Part shown: positions 7,801 through 8,439 of the stretch, one piece after another
Position numbering within the stretch: position 1 is the first letter of the stretch
How the letters are laid out: each line of letters opens with the position of its first letter
Source of the DNA: Candidatus Eiseniibacteriota bacterium
GTDB lineage: Bacteria; JAFGKV01
DNA: 8,439 nt
Assembly: GCA_025453925.1 (NCBI GenBank)
Contig: JALOPK010000133.1
Location: 1 to 8,439, forward strand
Reading direction: 5' to 3'
Notes under the pieces: model-generated
The model's database searches: none
What the model was told of the DNA's origin: nothing
Seen by the model: only the letters and a program-made list of their open reading frames with translations
Program-made: the position numbers and the translations under genes

Positions 7801-8110
7801 CGAGCCGGGCGACGACGGGCGCACGCGCGAGGAGGTCGGCGCCGAGGGATCCGCCGTCGCAGGCGCGGCCCACATCCAGTCCTGGCTGATCGGGTCACAG
7901 AATCAGGATCGGCGATCGATGATGCTGGACGGCGAGGTCATGGTGGCCGTTTCAGGGTTAGACAGCGCGGTCGCTCTGCCGGACTTTGTCTTCCTTCTGG
8001 CAACCGCGGTCTGGCCCGGGAATCGAGCTGCCTTCGCCGAGGTGTTCCCCGAGATCGAAGGGCCGGGGTTCCTCAAGCGGGCGGTCCGATACCTCAAAGA
8101 TCAGATTTGA
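4877..8110 (+). CDS. Large exported phospholipase-D-superfamily (HKD) protein with beta-rich N-terminal region
   Basis: The product has 1077 residues. A polar lead (1-60) precedes a basic stretch and a hydrophobic core at about 79-92, with a plausible signal-peptidase site after A95 (SWA-DP). Residues about 116-245 are alternating beta strands (PRVTVGWG, RAGVEYRL, VLAGISFS) that resemble outer-membrane or beta-barrel sequence. A Gly/Pro/Arg-rich linker and a helical region (about 276-450) follow. The C-terminal part is a two-lobed PLD fold. Lobe 1 has HRKIAFCD (H652, K654, D659) and the later W-x-D...GP pattern (W686, D688). Lobe 2 has HLKAQYYA (H924, K926, Ala at 931 where Asp is usual) and GSQNQDRRS (1006-1014) with E1020. 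PLD-family enzymes cleave or transfer phosphodiester head groups through a phosphohistidine. The substrate could be phospholipid, nucleic acid or another phosphodiester. An envelope or extracellular site is inferred from the signal peptide. The gene is intact over 3.2 kb. Confidence 0.88.
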   Translation: MAAGETEMTFASQDARSEGASGPPSTRFPGRSSPQHEVAFPGRIAPVLPSQPTVCNFLLRMASRPGRAAGIAPRSWSRALALVIPFQVAVSPSWADPALSGGGAFPSPPLSLGQPPRVTVGWGPSAGYSLSRETLEGRLTVTVSGEALLPHFGIAQLSVEGEVIGRESPLDYAVATYAKLPWIRAGVEYRLDTRAFTPAFSISIVPRRGGLLGQGDVLRIDYRSRDRTVLAGISFSRLFATYRRGRPADEYAKVPRGGVPSAPRGGRSPLLSPQIEFCVRRIEDSMERLDGFLTPHFTPGDDFAKNAAQYRAQIRDEGRSFAGEDATYHAEMVNAFTLAAEGDGELGRAMADRAECLLLNHVVLPFNRLFGQNKRPHRVGGYLRVALREFDAYLDSVASSPGTCARNSGPAGAREVFRRVLAQVDEVALHGRSRWLQRHLFWLHQSRLVWLPLNYGLRPEQYDTQEEWNGILESVSGIRFTNANRIVYLVNEQFHPELKRMIRETESYHVLWLHDLRGRHGKGETDAIGWDLVIDGYLPAFLQALHDVEAGLRTGLPQFMIFLDELYYQENRSREIITFLENPLEEAVPDLKDGEIRRCVTSMQRALASAAAHSPALASLTPREIRDLFRVHVSVTNQYDPAFGADATMRDHRKIAFCDVSEDDPGSGEGIFTGKGVGEHYEGGEWEDRSVLVQGPALLTVKHAAGRMLRGQGVRACDLPLCLRERPVPADYERLCRSLRQQGWRSSVSLAMNDTGHGLKQCTALKAAIYNLAVPGGTLLSFDSLWISEYWASMLIGAALRGVRVYTVTPAPGHAPSSAVPTMILLRETQDLFFRAREFFADEIAGRGGALHTGFYTLDAPVTSFEARVDALREGLRRNPHVPHGPAGQDAILTGLDTVVRAVRRATGSGPCPGIPRAHLPYLHLKAQYYASVPIDDLLSSRGWSWAVRQHWTIRHAQLAGCPAPALVPDGLLLDEPGDDGRTREEVGAEGSAVAGAAHIQSWLIGSQNQDRRSMMLDGEVMVAVSGLDSAVALPDFVFLLATAVWPGNRAAFAEVFPEIEGPGFLKRAVRYLKDQI

Positions 8111-8185
8111 CGCGCGCCGTCCACGCACCGGCACCGCGCGACAGTAGTCAACGGGGCCGGGCAAGGAGTGAAGCGCGGAGCAAGG
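8111..8185. other. Short convergent intergenic region
   Basis: The PLD-like gene and the ThyX-like gene converge across about 75 bp. I see no strong terminator hairpin, only short GC-rich inverted matches (GCGCG...CGCGC near 8112-8140). Confidence 0.3.
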
Positions 8186-8439
8186 TCAGGAACCCTGCGG
8201 CATCCCGGGGAGGCCCATGGCGAGGGCAAGCTCGGGGAGATCGACCCAGATCCGGTCGGTCATCCGGCGAACGTGCTGGCGAATGTCCCATTGGGCATGA
8301 CGGTCAAGACGCAGCATGGCCAACTGGTGGAAGGCCCGGGCGTTGAGTATGAGTACCACCTCTCGACGGTGTGCATTGAGCAGCGCGTACGCAGCCGCGG
8401 CGGGATGCTGCCCTTTGATGGCGAGGGCAAGCTCCTCCG
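8186..8439 (-). CDS. thyX: FAD-dependent thymidylate synthase (ThyX)-like protein, C-terminal part
   Basis: The last 83 residues of a minus-strand gene enter from the right edge and stop at 8188-8186. ThyX makes dTMP from dUMP using methylene-tetrahydrofolate, with FAD and NADPH for the reduction. The match lies in the conserved C-terminal segment. ALLNAHRREVVLILNARAF corresponds to the family's LPNA...NAR element. HQLAMLRLDRHAQWDIRQH corresponds to the segment ending LR...AQWEIR, whose arginine and neighbouring residues take part in dUMP and FAD binding. A leucine replaces the usual proline of LPNA, so this may be a divergent paralogue. The RHRxxS signature lies outside the window, so activity cannot be judged. 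The two ELALA(M/I) stretches are encoded by an identical 17-bp sequence. The gene converges on the PLD-like gene. Confidence 0.8.
   Translation of the reverse strand, partial: EELALAIKGQHPAAAAYALLNAHRREVVLILNARAFHQLAMLRLDRHAQWDIRQHVRRMTDRIWVDLPELALAMGLPGMPQGS
8217..8434. repeat. Pair of 17-bp direct repeats inside the ThyX-like gene
   Basis: ATGGCGAGGGCAAGCTC occurs at 8217-8233 and 8418-8434, 201 bp apart and in the same reading frame. Each encodes the ELALA part of the ThyX-like protein. Confidence 0.85.

Noticed and set aside
8107-8346. A 79-codon plus-strand ORF after the PLD-like gene
   Set aside because: It is Arg/Ser/Gly-rich and antisense to the clear ThyX-like coding sequence.

Overview
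This is a GC-rich bacterial window with strong AGGAGG-type ribosome-binding sites. It appears to come from a free-living, probably diderm bacterium of unidentified phylum. That reading rests on several exported or membrane-anchored products, a beta-strand-rich region on a secreted protein, and a ThyX-type thymidylate synthase. No tRNA, rRNA, CRISPR array, transposase or phage gene was seen.

Layout. Positions 1-1385 are a minus-strand block. It holds a small two-helix membrane protein, then a protein with a signal peptide and a beta-sandwich-like stretch, then a helical region that runs off the left edge. Each join is broken by what looks like the loss of one base (near 1356, near 838-842 and near 427), so the block reads as decayed or mis-sequenced, and the last two pieces are probably one gene. 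Positions 1386-1896 are a divergent spacer with no confident gene. Positions 1897-4532 are a plus-strand cluster: a SAM-dependent methyltransferase, two tiny stop/start-overlapping ORFs, a DUF2007-like plus TPR protein, and a membrane-anchored protein with two L7/L12 C-terminal-like repeats. Positions 4533-4876 are non-coding and hold a 40-nt palindrome (19-bp perfect arms, 2-nt centre). Positions 4877-8110 encode a 1077-residue exported protein whose C-terminal half is a two-lobed phospholipase-D-superfamily (HKD) domain. A convergent minus-strand gene at the right edge encodes the C-terminus of a ThyX-like FAD-dependent thymidylate synthase.

How the genes relate. The methyltransferase and the DUF2007/TPR gene are joined by a chain of overlapping stop and start codons, so translational coupling is plausible. 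The L7/L12-like gene follows 59 bp later and may share the transcript. The palindrome separates this cluster from the PLD-like gene, which has its own ribosome-binding site. No pathway linking these genes can be proved from sequence. The most distinctive elements are the PLD-like protein, the micro-ORF chain, the palindrome and the frameshift cluster.
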